64,000 nucleotides of DNA from Caballeronia sordidicola (GTDB lineage: Bacteria; Pseudomonadota; Gammaproteobacteria; Burkholderiales; Burkholderiaceae), in NCBI RefSeq assembly GCF_000729995.1, contig NZ_JNFG01000020.1, positions 310,001-374,000 of the forward strand, read 5' to 3'. The notes beneath the pieces are model-generated. The model ran no database searches, was not told where the DNA came from, and saw nothing but the letters and a program-made list of their open reading frames with translations. Position numbers and translations under genes: made by a program. Positions 24,992-33,663 of the stretch are shown here, piece after piece (within the stretch, counting starts at the first letter, position 1; every line of letters starts with the position of its first letter).

Positions 24992-26821
24992 ATGTGTGGA
25001 ATTGTCGGCGCGGTCGCGCAACGCAACATCCTGCCTAATCTGGTCGATGGGCTTAAACGCCTCGAATACCGCGGCTATGACTCGTGCGGTGTCGCGTTAT
25101 ATCAGGCGGGGAAATTGGTGCGGGCTCGTAGCGTCGATCGCGTTGCGCACTTGCAAGACGTGATCTCCAGCGAGGCCTTGTCCGGCTATACGGGGATTGC
25201 TCATACGCGTTGGGCGACGCACGGCAAGCCGGTTACCGCGAATGCGCATCCGCATTTTTCGCCGAACGCGGATGCGCCGCGAATAGCGCTTTCGCACAAC
25301 GGCATTATCGAAAATCACGAGGAGTTGCGCGCGGCGCTAGAGGAAAGCGGTTACGTCTTCGCTAGCCAGACCGACAGCGAAGTGATCGCGCATCTGATCG
25401 ATCATTTATATAACGGCGACTTGTTCGAGGCCGTCAAGGAAGCGGTAACTCAACTGCGTGGGAGCTATGCCATTGCAGTGCTGTGCCGCGACGAACCGCA
25501 TCGACTTGTGGGCGCGCGCGATGGCATGCCGTTGGTGGTTGGCATAGGCGATGGCGAGAACTTCCTGGCGTCGGACGCCATCGCGTTGTCGAACGTCACT
25601 GATCAGATTGCCTACCTGGAGAACGGCGACATAGTCGATATCCAGCTTCACCGGCATCGGATAGAAAACGCCGATGGCCATCGTGTAGAGCGCCGCGTGC
25701 ATACCGTCGCGGCGCATAGCGGGGCGGCTGACCTGGGGCTTTATCGCTATTACATGCAGAAGGAAATTTTCGAGCAGCCGCAGGCAGTTGCCGACACGCT
25801 TCAGGACGTTACATCGATCATGCCGGAGCTCTTTGGCGACAACGCCTGGCGCGTGCTGAATTCCGTGGATTCCGTGCTGCTTCTCGCGTGTGGCGGAAGT
25901 TATCACGCGGCGCTGACAGCCAAGTACTGGATAGAAAGCCTGGCACAGTTACCGGTGAGCGTGGAGATTGCGAGTGAATACCGCTATCGCGAAAGCGTGC
26001 CGAATCCGAAGACACTGGTTGTCGCGGTGTCGCAAAGCGGAGAGACAGCGGATGTCCTGGGCGCGGTGCAGGTCGCGAGGCAGCAGGGCATGCTGCACAC
26101 GCTCGCAATCTGCAACGTGCCGACGAGCGCATTGGCTCGTGAATGCGCGCTGACCTTCTTTACGCGGGCGGGGATAGAGATTGGCGTGGCATCGACGAAG
26201 GCCTTCACCACGCAACTCGTCGCGTTGTTCCTGCTGGCGTTGACGCTGGCTCAGGCGCGTCAGCGCTTATCCGAACAGGATGAGCAAACCCATCTTCGCG
26301 CGCTTCGTCATCTTCCCGATGCGATGACAAAAGTGCTTGCGCTGGAGCCGCAGATTATTGACTGGGCGGAGCAGCTTACGCGAAGGCAGAACATTCTGTT
26401 TCTTGGGCGCGGCATGCATTATCCGGTCGCGCTTGAGGGCGCCCTCAAGATGAAGGAGATCTCGTACATCCATGCCGAAGCGTATCCCGCCGGCGAGTTG
26501 AAACATGGCCCCCTTGCACTGGTTAGCGACGAGATGCCGGTGGTAGCAGTCGCGCCGAATGACCGGTTGCTCGAGAAGCTCAAGTCGAACATGCATGAGG
26601 TGAGTGCACGCAGCGGCAAGCTTTTCGTATTCGCCGATGCCGACCGTGGCATCTCGCCAAGTGCGGGTATTGAAGTGATTCGGCTTACTGAATACTATGG
26701 TTTGCTATCGCCCATCTTGCATACGATTCCCATGCAATTGCTGGCGTTTCATGCGGCGTTGGCGAGGGGAACAGATATTGATAAGCCGCGGAATCTGGCT
26801 AAGTCGGTGACGGTGGAGTGA
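24992..26821 (+). CDS. glmS: glutamine-fructose-6-phosphate aminotransferase (GlmS type)
   Basis: Makes glucosamine-6-phosphate from fructose-6-phosphate and glutamine, the first step to UDP-GlcNAc. 609 residues, the same length as E. coli GlmS. Start ATG 24992 is required to expose the nucleophile Cys2 (MCGIVGAV) and has AAGGA 8 nt upstream. The glutaminase domain (YRGYDSCG; HTRWATHG; SHNGIIENH) is followed by two SIS isomerase domains (SQSGETADVL; ASTKAFTTQ), and the C-terminal DKPRNLAKSVTVE contains the Schiff-base Lys603. There is no glmU nearby. Sitting beside Lrp and dadA, it may be a second, specialised copy rather than the housekeeping gene. Confidence 0.94.
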   Translation: MCGIVGAVAQRNILPNLVDGLKRLEYRGYDSCGVALYQAGKLVRARSVDRVAHLQDVISSEALSGYTGIAHTRWATHGKPVTANAHPHFSPNADAPRIALSHNGIIENHEELRAALEESGYVFASQTDSEVIAHLIDHLYNGDLFEAVKEAVTQLRGSYAIAVLCRDEPHRLVGARDGMPLVVGIGDGENFLASDAIALSNVTDQIAYLENGDIVDIQLHRHRIENADGHRVERRVHTVAAHSGAADLGLYRYYMQKEIFEQPQAVADTLQDVTSIMPELFGDNAWRVLNSVDSVLLLACGGSYHAALTAKYWIESLAQLPVSVEIASEYRYRESVPNPKTLVVAVSQSGETADVLGAVQVARQQGMLHTLAICNVPTSALARECALTFFTRAGIEIGVASTKAFTTQLVALFLLALTLAQARQRLSEQDEQTHLRALRHLPDAMTKVLALEPQIIDWAEQLTRRQNILFLGRGMHYPVALEGALKMKEISYIHAEAYPAGELKHGPLALVSDEMPVVAVAPNDRLLEKLKSNMHEVSARSGKLFVFADADRGISPSAGIEVIRLTEYYGLLSPILHTIPMQLLAFHAALARGTDIDKPRNLAKSVTVE

Positions 26822-26958
26822 GGGGGAGGGGTATGGCGTGCCTGTTGACGACAAAAAATAAACTTTGTACCTACCCGATAAAGCTTGTACCGCCCTTCAG
26901 GAGTGAAGCCGAGCCGGTTCATTCCCAAATTCATCTTGAGGTAGTTGTCAATTTGTCG

Positions 26959-28251
26959 CTAATTGAGGGAGAAATCAGCCGGCACCTGCGGGGCCTTGTC
27001 GTAGCGGAACACGTTCAGGTCGTCACACTGGATAGCGGGCCGCTTTCCGGATATGAGGTCGGCAAGAAGTTGCGCCGAGCCGCACGACATGGTCCAGCCG
27101 AGCGTGCCGTGCCCCGTGTTGAGGTACAGGTTGGGCATCGCGGTGTGGCCGAGAATTGGCGTTCCGTCTGGCGTCATGGGGCGCAACCCTGTCCAGAAGG
27201 TAGCCTTCGACGTGTCGCCGCCACCTGGGAAGAGGTCGTTCACGCACATCTCCAGGGTCTCGCGACGAGCTTCGCGCAGACGTTTGTCGAACCCTACAAT
27301 TTCAGCCATGCCGCCGACGCGAATGCGCTTGTCAAAGCGTGTAATGGCAATCTTGTACGTTTCGTCGAGGACAGTTGAAACCGGCGCGCGTGATTCGTCG
27401 AGGATAGGCGACGTGATGGAATACCCTTTCAGCGGATAGACCGGAATCGTGACCAGCCCGGACAGGAAGTTCGTCGAATACGACCCGAATGCAACAACGA
27501 ACGCATCAGCATGGATTAGCTTGGCACCATGCCGCACGCCCACGACTTTTCCGCCCTCGACCACGAGACCATCCACCTGCGTGTTGTAACGGAAGGCGAC
27601 GCCTTCCTGCTCAGCTAGCGCAGCGAGCCGCGTGGTGAACAATTGGCAGTCACCGGTTTCATCTCCAGGCAAGCGCAGCCCGCCAGTCAACTTATGCGAA
27701 GTCGCAGCAAGCGCCGGCTCTGCTTGAGCGAGCTGGTTTCTGGTCAACAACTCATACGGGACATTCGCCTCCTTCAGAACGGCGATGTCCTTGGCGGCAC
27801 CATCAAACTGCTGCTGCGTCCGGAAAACCTGCAAAGTGCCGCCCGCCCGACCCTCATACTGGATTGCTGTTTCGGCGCGCAGCGCCTTCAGGCAGTCGCG
27901 GCTATATTCCGCCAATCGAACCATACGGTTTTTGTTGATGGCATAGCGCTCCGCAGTACAGTTCTGCAGCATCTGCCACATCCACTGGAGTTGGAACTGT
28001 TTGTCTTCGTCGTCTGGCCTGATTGCAAGGGGAGCGTGCTTCTGAAACATCCATTTCACTGCTTTGAGCGGGACGCCCGGCGCAGCCCACGGCGCCGCAT
28101 AGCCGGGTGAAATCTGCCCTGCATTCGCGAAACTTGTCTCGAGCGCGGGACCCTGTTCTCGCTCGATGACTACCACCTCGTGGCCCGCGCGCGCGAGATA
28201 GAACGCGCTGGTGACTCCAATGACCCCACTTCCCAATACTACGACTCGCAT
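26959..28251 (-). CDS. dadA: D-amino acid dehydrogenase small subunit
   Basis: FAD-dependent, membrane-associated enzyme that oxidises D-amino acids (especially D-alanine) to 2-oxo acids, feeding electrons to the respiratory chain. 430 residues. The N-terminal Rossmann motif GSGVIGVTSAFYLARAG binds FAD, ETSFANAGQISPGYAAPWA is the DadA signature, and TGHGTLGWTMSCGSA closes the FAD site. A consensus -35 with a fair -10 lies just upstream. No alanine racemase (dadX) follows. It converges with the GlmS-type gene; the Lrp gene nearby is a plausible regulator, as DadA is Lrp-controlled in E. coli. Confidence 0.94.
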   Translation of the reverse strand: MRVVVLGSGVIGVTSAFYLARAGHEVVVIEREQGPALETSFANAGQISPGYAAPWAAPGVPLKAVKWMFQKHAPLAIRPDDEDKQFQLQWMWQMLQNCTAERYAINKNRMVRLAEYSRDCLKALRAETAIQYEGRAGGTLQVFRTQQQFDGAAKDIAVLKEANVPYELLTRNQLAQAEPALAATSHKLTGGLRLPGDETGDCQLFTTRLAALAEQEGVAFRYNTQVDGLVVEGGKVVGVRHGAKLIHADAFVVAFGSYSTNFLSGLVTIPVYPLKGYSITSPILDESRAPVSTVLDETYKIAITRFDKRIRVGGMAEIVGFDKRLREARRETLEMCVNDLFPGGGDTSKATFWTGLRPMTPDGTPILGHTAMPNLYLNTGHGTLGWTMSCGSAQLLADLISGKRPAIQCDDLNVFRYDKAPQVPADFSLN

Positions 28252-28275
28252 AGCAATCGACTCCGCAACCAGAGA

Positions 28276-28304
28276 AATATTGAACAGAGGTGAAATACTG
28301 TCAA
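28276..28304 (-). promoter_or_regulatory. dadA promoter
   Basis: On the minus strand a perfect -35 TTGACA (28304-28299) is followed after 17 bp by -10 AATATT (28281-28276). The expected transcription start is about 20 bp before the dadA ATG. Confidence 0.65.
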
Positions 28305-28654
28305 ACTGCGCAAATCGCAGTGGAATGCTAAATAGTATCGAGATTAAGGCAGTTTTTAATATTTAATTTTCTCGATTTTTGGTCGAAATAACTGCTCTGG
28401 CGATGCGCGTTCACCGTAGCGGCTCGCCACCGGCTTTGAGAGTCCGATATCAGTACACCGTAAGCGGGCTAAACCTAAAATCAAGGTCATTCACGGCCTT
28501 GATGTGATCGCGAGTCTCGGGTGGAACACCACGAAAGACATCTGTTCTGTGGTGCTCACAAGGACGCCAACGCTGACCAGGATTGGCAGAAGGGAGGCGC
28601 CGGAAAGTCGCGGTTAGGCCCGAAGGTGGGCGGGAAGCCGACGCATACTCGTCT

Positions 28655-28726
28655 GAGGTCTTGAGGTCTTGAGGTCTTGAGGTCTTGAGGTCTTGAGGTC
28701 TTGAGGTCTTGAGCTCTTGAGCTCGC
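28655..28726. repeat. 8-bp tandem repeat (GAGGTCTT), seven exact copies plus two decayed
   Basis: Seven consecutive perfect copies of GAGGTCTT (28655-28710) are followed by GAGCTCTT and GAGCTCGC. The array ends 34 bp before the stop codon of the flavoprotein gene on the minus strand, so it lies in that gene's 3' flank. Exact short tandem repeats of this kind are prone to slipped-strand copy-number change. Confidence 0.95.
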
Positions 28727-28760
28727 CTTGGAGCGAGTGGCGCCTTCCACACGGAGCGGC

Positions 28761-30008
28761 TCAGCCAAACAGTGTCCTGAGATGGTCATTCAGGAAAAAC
28801 CCTTCAGGGTCAACGCTTCGCCGTAGCTCCCGGAATGCAGCAGCCTTTGGAAACAGCCGGTCGACATCGTCTCGGTTCGTGAAATGCAACTTCCCCCAGT
28901 GCGGCCGCGAGCCATAGCGTCGGAGTATGTCGTCGACATCGCGAAGGAACGGCCAGTAGTCGACGCCGTTCGGGCCGCCAGAGCAGGAGATAGTGACGCT
29001 GTCCTGTTCGTAGAAGGGACTTATCCAGGCGGGGTCAGCGGCAGTGAACCGATACTCGACTGGGTAGATGCAGTCCGTGTGCTTTGTAAGGATAAGTTCC
29101 CGGACTTCGCAAAGTGCCTGCTTCCCGTATGAGGCCGGCACCGCATATTCGAGTTCGTGAAAATTGGGCACATACTCGATGGGATAGACTTCGGAGCTGT
29201 AGGCGATTTTTTCGAAGGGCGACTCAGACGGCTGCGTTTCGGACGTTATATCCATCACTTTGACTTCGCATACGTCATAGTCTTTCGCGGAATTTGATGC
29301 CTGAGAAGTATCCGGAAGACAGTAGAGATGCCGACTCTCGGACTTCGGGCACCAGAAAAAACTGAAATGCCGATGCCTGGCTGCCAACTCATCATGCATT
29401 TCCATGCATGCATCGAAATCCTCCCGCCAGATGCGCTCGTGCAAGTTGTAGGAGTCCATGACTTGCAGCGTGATTTGTGACACTACGCCGAATAGACCAA
29501 GATTTACCTGCGTCGCGTGCAACAAGTCAGCATCGGTTCTGTCGCTCACCTCGAGAATGCTGCCATCGGGACGAACGATGCGCATGCCAACCACTTGAGA
29601 CGAGAGATTGCCGAGCGTTGTCCCCGTTCCGTGAGTACCGGTCGCCAACGCTCCCGCGATTGCTTGCGAGTCGATATCGCCTTGGTTACTCAGCGAGAAT
29701 CCGGCTTGCTTCAGGTGCTGAGTAAGCGCGTTGATTTTCGTGCCGGCGGCGACGGTCACCCGGTTCGCCCCCCGATCGACGTGCAGAACACCTTGGTAAT
29801 CTTTGAGCGACAGCAGCATTCCACTTGTCGCCACGATGGGCGTGAACGAGTGTCCTGACCCGGCGCATCGTACGTTAAGCCCCCGACCTGTTGCTTCTTT
29901 CATCAGCGCCGCGAGTTCCTCTTCCGAGCTGGGCGCGGCCATGTGACCAGCAACGAATGACTGGTTTCCGACCCAGTTGCGCCAATGTCCCCCACGTGGA
30001 ATGTCCAT
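28761..30008 (-). CDS. FAD-linked sugar-1,4-lactone oxidase-like protein (VAO family)
   Basis: 415-residue flavoprotein. The N-terminal PCMH-type FAD-binding domain carries RCAGSGHSF, whose His is the covalent FAD attachment point in the aldonolactone oxidase/alditol oxidase group, and DSQAIAGALATGTHGTG. The C-terminal ALO domain ends with RPHWGKLH, its conserved signature. Family enzymes oxidise L-gulono-, D-arabinono- or galactonolactone, or alditols, passing electrons to O2 or a dehydrogenase acceptor. The substrate here is undetermined. GGAG 8 nt before ATG 30008 follows directly on a T-run (see the leader entry). No sugar genes are adjacent. Confidence 0.88.
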   Translation of the reverse strand: MDIPRGGHWRNWVGNQSFVAGHMAAPSSEEELAALMKEATGRGLNVRCAGSGHSFTPIVATSGMLLSLKDYQGVLHVDRGANRVTVAAGTKINALTQHLKQAGFSLSNQGDIDSQAIAGALATGTHGTGTTLGNLSSQVVGMRIVRPDGSILEVSDRTDADLLHATQVNLGLFGVVSQITLQVMDSYNLHERIWREDFDACMEMHDELAARHRHFSFFWCPKSESRHLYCLPDTSQASNSAKDYDVCEVKVMDITSETQPSESPFEKIAYSSEVYPIEYVPNFHELEYAVPASYGKQALCEVRELILTKHTDCIYPVEYRFTAADPAWISPFYEQDSVTISCSGGPNGVDYWPFLRDVDDILRRYGSRPHWGKLHFTNRDDVDRLFPKAAAFRELRRSVDPEGFFLNDHLRTLFG

Positions 30009-30016
30009 TCCCAGTT

Positions 30017-30087
30017 CTCCAAAAAAAAAGCTGCTGCTTTGCAGCGTGCGCCCGATGCGATTAGCCGACCACCCTCTTTTTTTGGAG
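30017..30087 (-). promoter_or_regulatory. structured leader of the flavoprotein gene (attenuator-like)
   Basis: On the minus strand, a hairpin GCTGC-AAA-GCAGC (30045-30033) is followed by AGC and nine T (30029-30021) and then directly by the ribosome site GGAG (30020-30017). Upstream, CTCCAAAAAAAG (30087-30076) is complementary to the T-run plus GGAG, so the leader can also fold to bury the ribosome site. This is the arrangement of a transcriptional or translational attenuator; the function is inferred from sequence only. Confidence 0.5.
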
Positions 30088-30289
30088 CTGTTCGAGGGAT
30101 GGCATAGCGGCCGCCTTAAATGGATATGGCCGCACTATGCCACTAACACGTTAAGCACGAAAGAGCTCGAGTAAGCGGGTGTTTCTGAAACGTCCTGGCA
30201 ATGCGCATTTGGGAAAGGTGCCTTCTACAAGTACTATTGGGCAACGTTTAGATACCTTCATTTAAGCGGTATCCCTTTTACATGAAGCC

Positions 30290-31096
30290 ATGCAACTCAT
30301 CGATATCGGCGTCAACTTTCACTCAAAGCAGTTGCGTGGCCTGACCGACGGTCTCATCGAACGAGCAAAAGCGGCGGATGTAGTCGCAATCTTGGCTACG
30401 GGTACGTCGCTACAATCGAGTCATGACCAGCTGGCTCTAGCCCACAGGTACCCGGGATACCTATTCTCCACAGCAGGTGTACACCCACATTCGGCAGATG
30501 CGTGGTCCGCTGAGATGCTGAACGCTCTTGAGGTGCTGTGGCAGGACGACGTTTGCGTGGCTGTCGGCGAATGCGGGCTCGACTACAACCGCAATTTTTC
30601 GACCCCGGTGAATCAACGCTTAGCCTTTGCAGCTCAACTGTCCGTTGCCGTGAGGACTGGAAAGCCTCTTTTCCTCCATTGCCGTGATGCGTTCACAGAC
30701 TTTTATGCAATGACGAAAGAAGCGGTTCAGGCTGGCGCGCATGGAGTGGTTCACTGCTTCACGGAGTCTGCCGACGAAGCCAAAGCGTTTGTCGACATAG
30801 GATTGGATATCGGCATCACTGGCTGGGTGACAGACGAGAAGCGTGGCGGCGCCTTACGCTCCGCAATGCGAGACCTACCGCTCGACAGACTGCATCTCGA
30901 AACAGACGCTCCGTATCTCGGACCCAAGAATGCCAAGAAGCGCCGACCCTACAACGAACCTGCGAATTTGATATGGGTGGCTCGTGCCGTCGCAGAATTG
31001 AAGGGCATCAGCGAAGATGCAGTCGCGCAAGCTTGCACCGAGAACAGCCGACGTTTGTTTCGCTTGTCATTGTCTGCGCCGGTCGCCAAGTCTTGA
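30290..31096 (+). CDS. tatD: TatD family metal-dependent DNase
   Basis: 268-residue TIM-barrel hydrolase. Metal ligands and signature segments are all present: DIGVN at the N terminus as in E. coli TatD, STAGVHPHSADAW, VAVGECGLDYNRNFS, LHCRDAF, VVHCFTES and LETDAPYLGPKNAKK. TatD acts as a Mg-dependent 3'-5' exonuclease implicated in DNA repair; despite the name it is not required for Tat export. No tat genes are nearby and the gene stands alone in the accessory stretch, so it may be a second copy. Codon use is slightly less GC-biased than in the flanking blocks. Confidence 0.88.
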   Translation: MQLIDIGVNFHSKQLRGLTDGLIERAKAADVVAILATGTSLQSSHDQLALAHRYPGYLFSTAGVHPHSADAWSAEMLNALEVLWQDDVCVAVGECGLDYNRNFSTPVNQRLAFAAQLSVAVRTGKPLFLHCRDAFTDFYAMTKEAVQAGAHGVVHCFTESADEAKAFVDIGLDIGITGWVTDEKRGGALRSAMRDLPLDRLHLETDAPYLGPKNAKKRRPYNEPANLIWVARAVAELKGISEDAVAQACTENSRRLFRLSLSAPVAKS

Positions 31097-31363
31097 CCGT
31101 CTCAGCGGCGACGAGCATCACAGATATCTCAGGAAACAGCGCACTCGGCGAAGACGAGGATGCGGACCCTCGGCACATCAGCAGTTCTCCGGATGCAATT
31201 GGACGAACCCTTACCGCTTCTACAGGCGCTTGACGGTGAACTCGCCATCCCGATAGCCTCAGAACGACGAACTCGTCGGTAGGGTGCTTTCGCGCCAGTT
31301 GCGGAGCGCGCGAAAATGCCGCTAGCGCTATACACTGGCACTCCAATCAAAGTCGCCTACGCC

Positions 31364-31669
31364 ATGCCTGCAGAACACCCTGCTGACGAGCCGCACAAAA
31401 ACGCGGCACCATTCAGACGCGAGCCGGTACCGGCTTTGCCTCGAAAGCTGCCGACCGGGTCTAGTGGCATCGAACCTGCGGTCGCCACTGGATTCTGCGG
31501 GCTGATGCTTGATGCCGGCGCCTGGGCTTTCATGCGTGACAAGAGCGGAGACTTCTTCCCCGCGCTCACCCCCATTTGTATGGTCGCGGGCGCCATTCTT
31601 ACCGCTATTAGCGTTGCGTTGTTCGCCCTTGTCTGGCTCAAGCACCAGCGCGCTTCGCGCTCCAGATAA
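31364..31669 (+). CDS. possible small membrane protein, unknown
   Basis: 101 residues from ATG 31364 (the frame extends to an ATG at 31316). The N-terminal third is polar and Pro-rich. Two hydrophobic segments follow, one weak (VATGFCGLMLDAGAWAF) and one strong (ALTPICMVAGAILTAISVAL), with a positively charged end, giving a plausible two-helix membrane protein. The ribosome site is poor and I recognise no family. A hairpin at 31738 lies downstream. Confidence 0.4.
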   Translation: MPAEHPADEPHKNAAPFRREPVPALPRKLPTGSSGIEPAVATGFCGLMLDAGAWAFMRDKSGDFFPALTPICMVAGAILTAISVALFALVWLKHQRASRSR

Positions 31670-31737
31670 TCGTGTTGAAGTGCCGCTGAGATGGTGTGTT
31701 ATTCGAGAACAGTTGTCGTCTTGTCATTGAGCAACAG

Positions 31738-31770
31738 AAACGCTTCTTGCCCGCAGGGTAAAAGCGTTTT
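31738..31770. terminator. long hairpin in the accessory stretch
   Basis: AAACGCTT (31738-31745) pairs with AAGCGTTT (31762-31769), and an inner TGCCC/GGGTA stem closes on a GCA loop. A short T-run ends it on the plus strand. It could terminate the small membrane protein transcript or the minus-strand gene at 31939. Confidence 0.45.
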
Positions 31771-31938
31771 GCGAGCCGACTCAGCCTGATGTTCGAATCG
31801 CAATTCCACCGTGGTGTTTTCGTTGGGATTCGTGGGTGGGTTCGACATCCCGCTGCATCGTCAACCAAACGCACAATTAAGTGCGTGGTTGTATCGTCGT
31901 AATACGACTGAACTTCAGCAATGTCGTAAGGGTTCCGT

Positions 31939-32274
31939 CTACGTAAAGTAGAGATCACTACACGGTCCGGCATAGCGGACATCGAGCGATGACCGGTCTT
32001 TAAAGACGAGGCGTTTTACAAGTCCCAAGTCTTGCGCGCAGAGCACAGCGCTCCGGTTCACAAATACACCGGGGCATTCGTCCGGAAGAATCAGCTGCAT
32101 CAGCGGACTGAACTTTTGCATCGCGTCATAGAAGCTAGGTTCGCGTGACGGGCTCGTCACACCCAGCCAATAAACCAGGGCAATGATGGGGTCCTTTGAG
32201 TCCCGGGCGAGAAAGCGCAGCGTTGGATGTGTTTGCGTGTACAACTCGGGTTCAATCACTGGCACTTCGCGCAT
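31939..32274 (-). CDS. hypothetical protein
   Basis: 111-residue soluble protein beginning MREVPVIEPELYTQTHPTLR, with no signal peptide or membrane segment. GGAG lies 6 nt before ATG 32274, a good ribosome site, and the amino-acid composition is ordinary for a folded protein (YWLGV, MQKFSPLMQLILPDE). I recognise no domain. It sits between unassigned stretches in the gene-poor accessory region. Confidence 0.55.
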   Translation of the reverse strand: MREVPVIEPELYTQTHPTLRFLARDSKDPIIALVYWLGVTSPSREPSFYDAMQKFSPLMQLILPDECPGVFVNRSAVLCAQDLGLVKRLVFKDRSSLDVRYAGPCSDLYFT

Positions 32275-32959
32275 TTGGTCTCCGTTCGTTCATATAGCAA
32301 TATCGAGAGGTGGGGCGCGGCGAAGTTCTTGTCTGCGCGTGCCGCCTCAAATGCGTCCCGAGCGGGGCGCTTAGGTCAATACGTCGGCGCGGTCCTCGCC
32401 GGCGAGGTCAGCGGCGTGGAGAGCGCAGCGCACGGAGCATGCGCTGGCATTGGGGCGGTGTCCTTGATGCGATGTCGAAACGACCGTTTCCATGTGGCGT
32501 GTCTCCCAATTTTTTACCCTTCGTCGTTGCGAAGATGTCTTGCATGTTCGAACCTGGCTGCAATCACTTTCACAGGAACACTTTACCTATGTGTGACAGT
32601 CCATTTATCGGTCAGTCGCGTGGGTGTCGATTCTGCGGGAAGCAGCCCGTTTTCAGAACCGGTGTTTACGCGATGTAACTAAACATGAGGGCGCAAAGAG
32701 TATTGGTCCTCGCCGTGTTACGGCGCGCGCGCGGCCGCCCGCTTCGCACTCGTCAGTTAAATCGATGCAGCCACGAGCACTCAAAATGTCAGAAAAACGA
32801 TGCCAGGTTGTCGCCAGCATCTCCCCGGTTTTCATTCGCATGGCGATGCGGATAACTTAATGCGGCGCCGCAGTAGAGTTCAGAGTACGAAGGCCGCTAG
32901 AGGTGGATGTTCCAATAGCGTCCTCGTTTCATCGCTTCCGGTCGAACCTGACTACTGCC
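32275..32959. other. gene-poor stretch without supportable gene
   Basis: About 680 bases. Several open frames cross it on both strands but none has a ribosome site, family resemblance or sensible composition. GC content drops in 32500-32680. It may be decayed sequence; I cannot identify its source. Confidence 0.4.
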
Positions 32960-33223
32960 TCAGTGTTTGGAAAAGAGGTCGCATCGAGGTCCGGTCAAGC
33001 AGATGGGCGGACCGGGCGAGCGTGTACCTCCACTTGCGCTTTGCGTGTCTGGAACTCCGCCATATGACACGTCCGTGCTGGACTGGGCGGACTCATTAGC
33101 GTTCTCTACCAGGGACGCCCGCGCAGTTGGCTGCACGCTCTGCTGAGTCTCCTGTACGCTCGTGCAACCTGCCGACAGAAGCAGGCCGGCGCACGCTACC
33201 GTTGAAACGAATGCCGATTTCAT
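32960..33223 (-). CDS. small lipoprotein
   Basis: 87 residues. The signal peptide MKSAFVSTVACAGLLLSAGC ends in the lipobox LSAGC, with Cys20 as the lipidated residue. The mature part is Ser/Gln-rich and ends with SYGGVPDTQSASGGTR and a Cys-containing tail, a pattern I recall from short hypothetical lipoproteins of Burkholderia. ATG 33223 is preferred over 33229 because AAGGAG is then about 7 nt away. It has Ser at the +2 position, so outer-membrane sorting is expected. Function is unknown. Confidence 0.75.
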   Translation of the reverse strand: MKSAFVSTVACAGLLLSAGCTSVQETQQSVQPTARASLVENANESAQSSTDVSYGGVPDTQSASGGTRSPGPPICLTGPRCDLFSKH

Positions 33224-33663
33224 ATCCATACTCCTTACATGAAGTGCAGTTGCCTGAGTCCTTTTCTCGGCAGTTGGAAATTAAAATATTGTCCTCGCAC
33301 GTACCGAGCGCATCGATGCCGCCAGCCGTGCTCCAAAGTCCCGTTGCGGATACGAATTGAATACCTCTGATGAATGGATGCGCTGATAAGCAACTCAGCA
33401 CTTGCCGGAGAATGGCTCTGCTTACAAAGGTGAACCCTGGCCCACAACGGCACCTCTACTACTGATTCAGTTATAGGTCGTACGTGTTAAATTAAAAGGA
33501 ACCGATATCGTGCTCGACGTGAAGCGGCAATGCGTCGGGCGAGCACACGGACCTCTTCCTCAACCACGCCATTTCAGATCCATCGGCCATACTGATCGGC
33601 CTGTCCGATCCCCGTGCACGCGACATCACACGATCAATGTCGTCGCCTAATCGTATCGTGCGT
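33224..33663. other. intergenic region with a coding-like fragment
   Basis: About 440 bases between the lipoprotein and the VOC protein gene. From about 33518 to 33660 one plus-strand frame reads like protein (SGEHTDLFLNHAISDPSAIL...) but begins after a stop without a start codon, so it may be the remnant of a lost gene. The rest shows nothing. Confidence 0.3.

Larger units (their letters stand above)
28252..28760. other. intergenic region with dadA promoter and tandem repeat
   Basis: About 500 bases between dadA and the flavoprotein gene, both on the minus strand. Apart from the dadA promoter and the 8-bp tandem repeat listed separately, I see no gene. The central part (28321-28380) is AT-rich. 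Confidence 0.6.

Noticed and set aside
26818..27378. 186-codon plus-strand frame opposite dadA
   Set aside because: Lies wholly antisense to the conserved C-terminal half of dadA; no independent support.
28655..28726. Tandem repeat considered as a CRISPR array
   Set aside because: Eight-base units without spacers are a microsatellite, and no cas gene is in the window.
31738..31810. tRNA-like look because of a hairpin followed by GTTCGAATC
   Set aside because: The segments cannot be arranged into a cloverleaf with acceptor and anticodon stems.
31638..31982. 114-codon minus-strand frame in the accessory stretch
   Set aside because: No ribosome site or sensible composition, and it overlaps the better-supported minus-strand gene at 31939.
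32227..32682. Two overlapping plus-strand frames (151 and about 122 codons)
   Set aside because: No ribosome site, Arg- or Cys-rich composition and no family resemblance; left as unassigned sequence.
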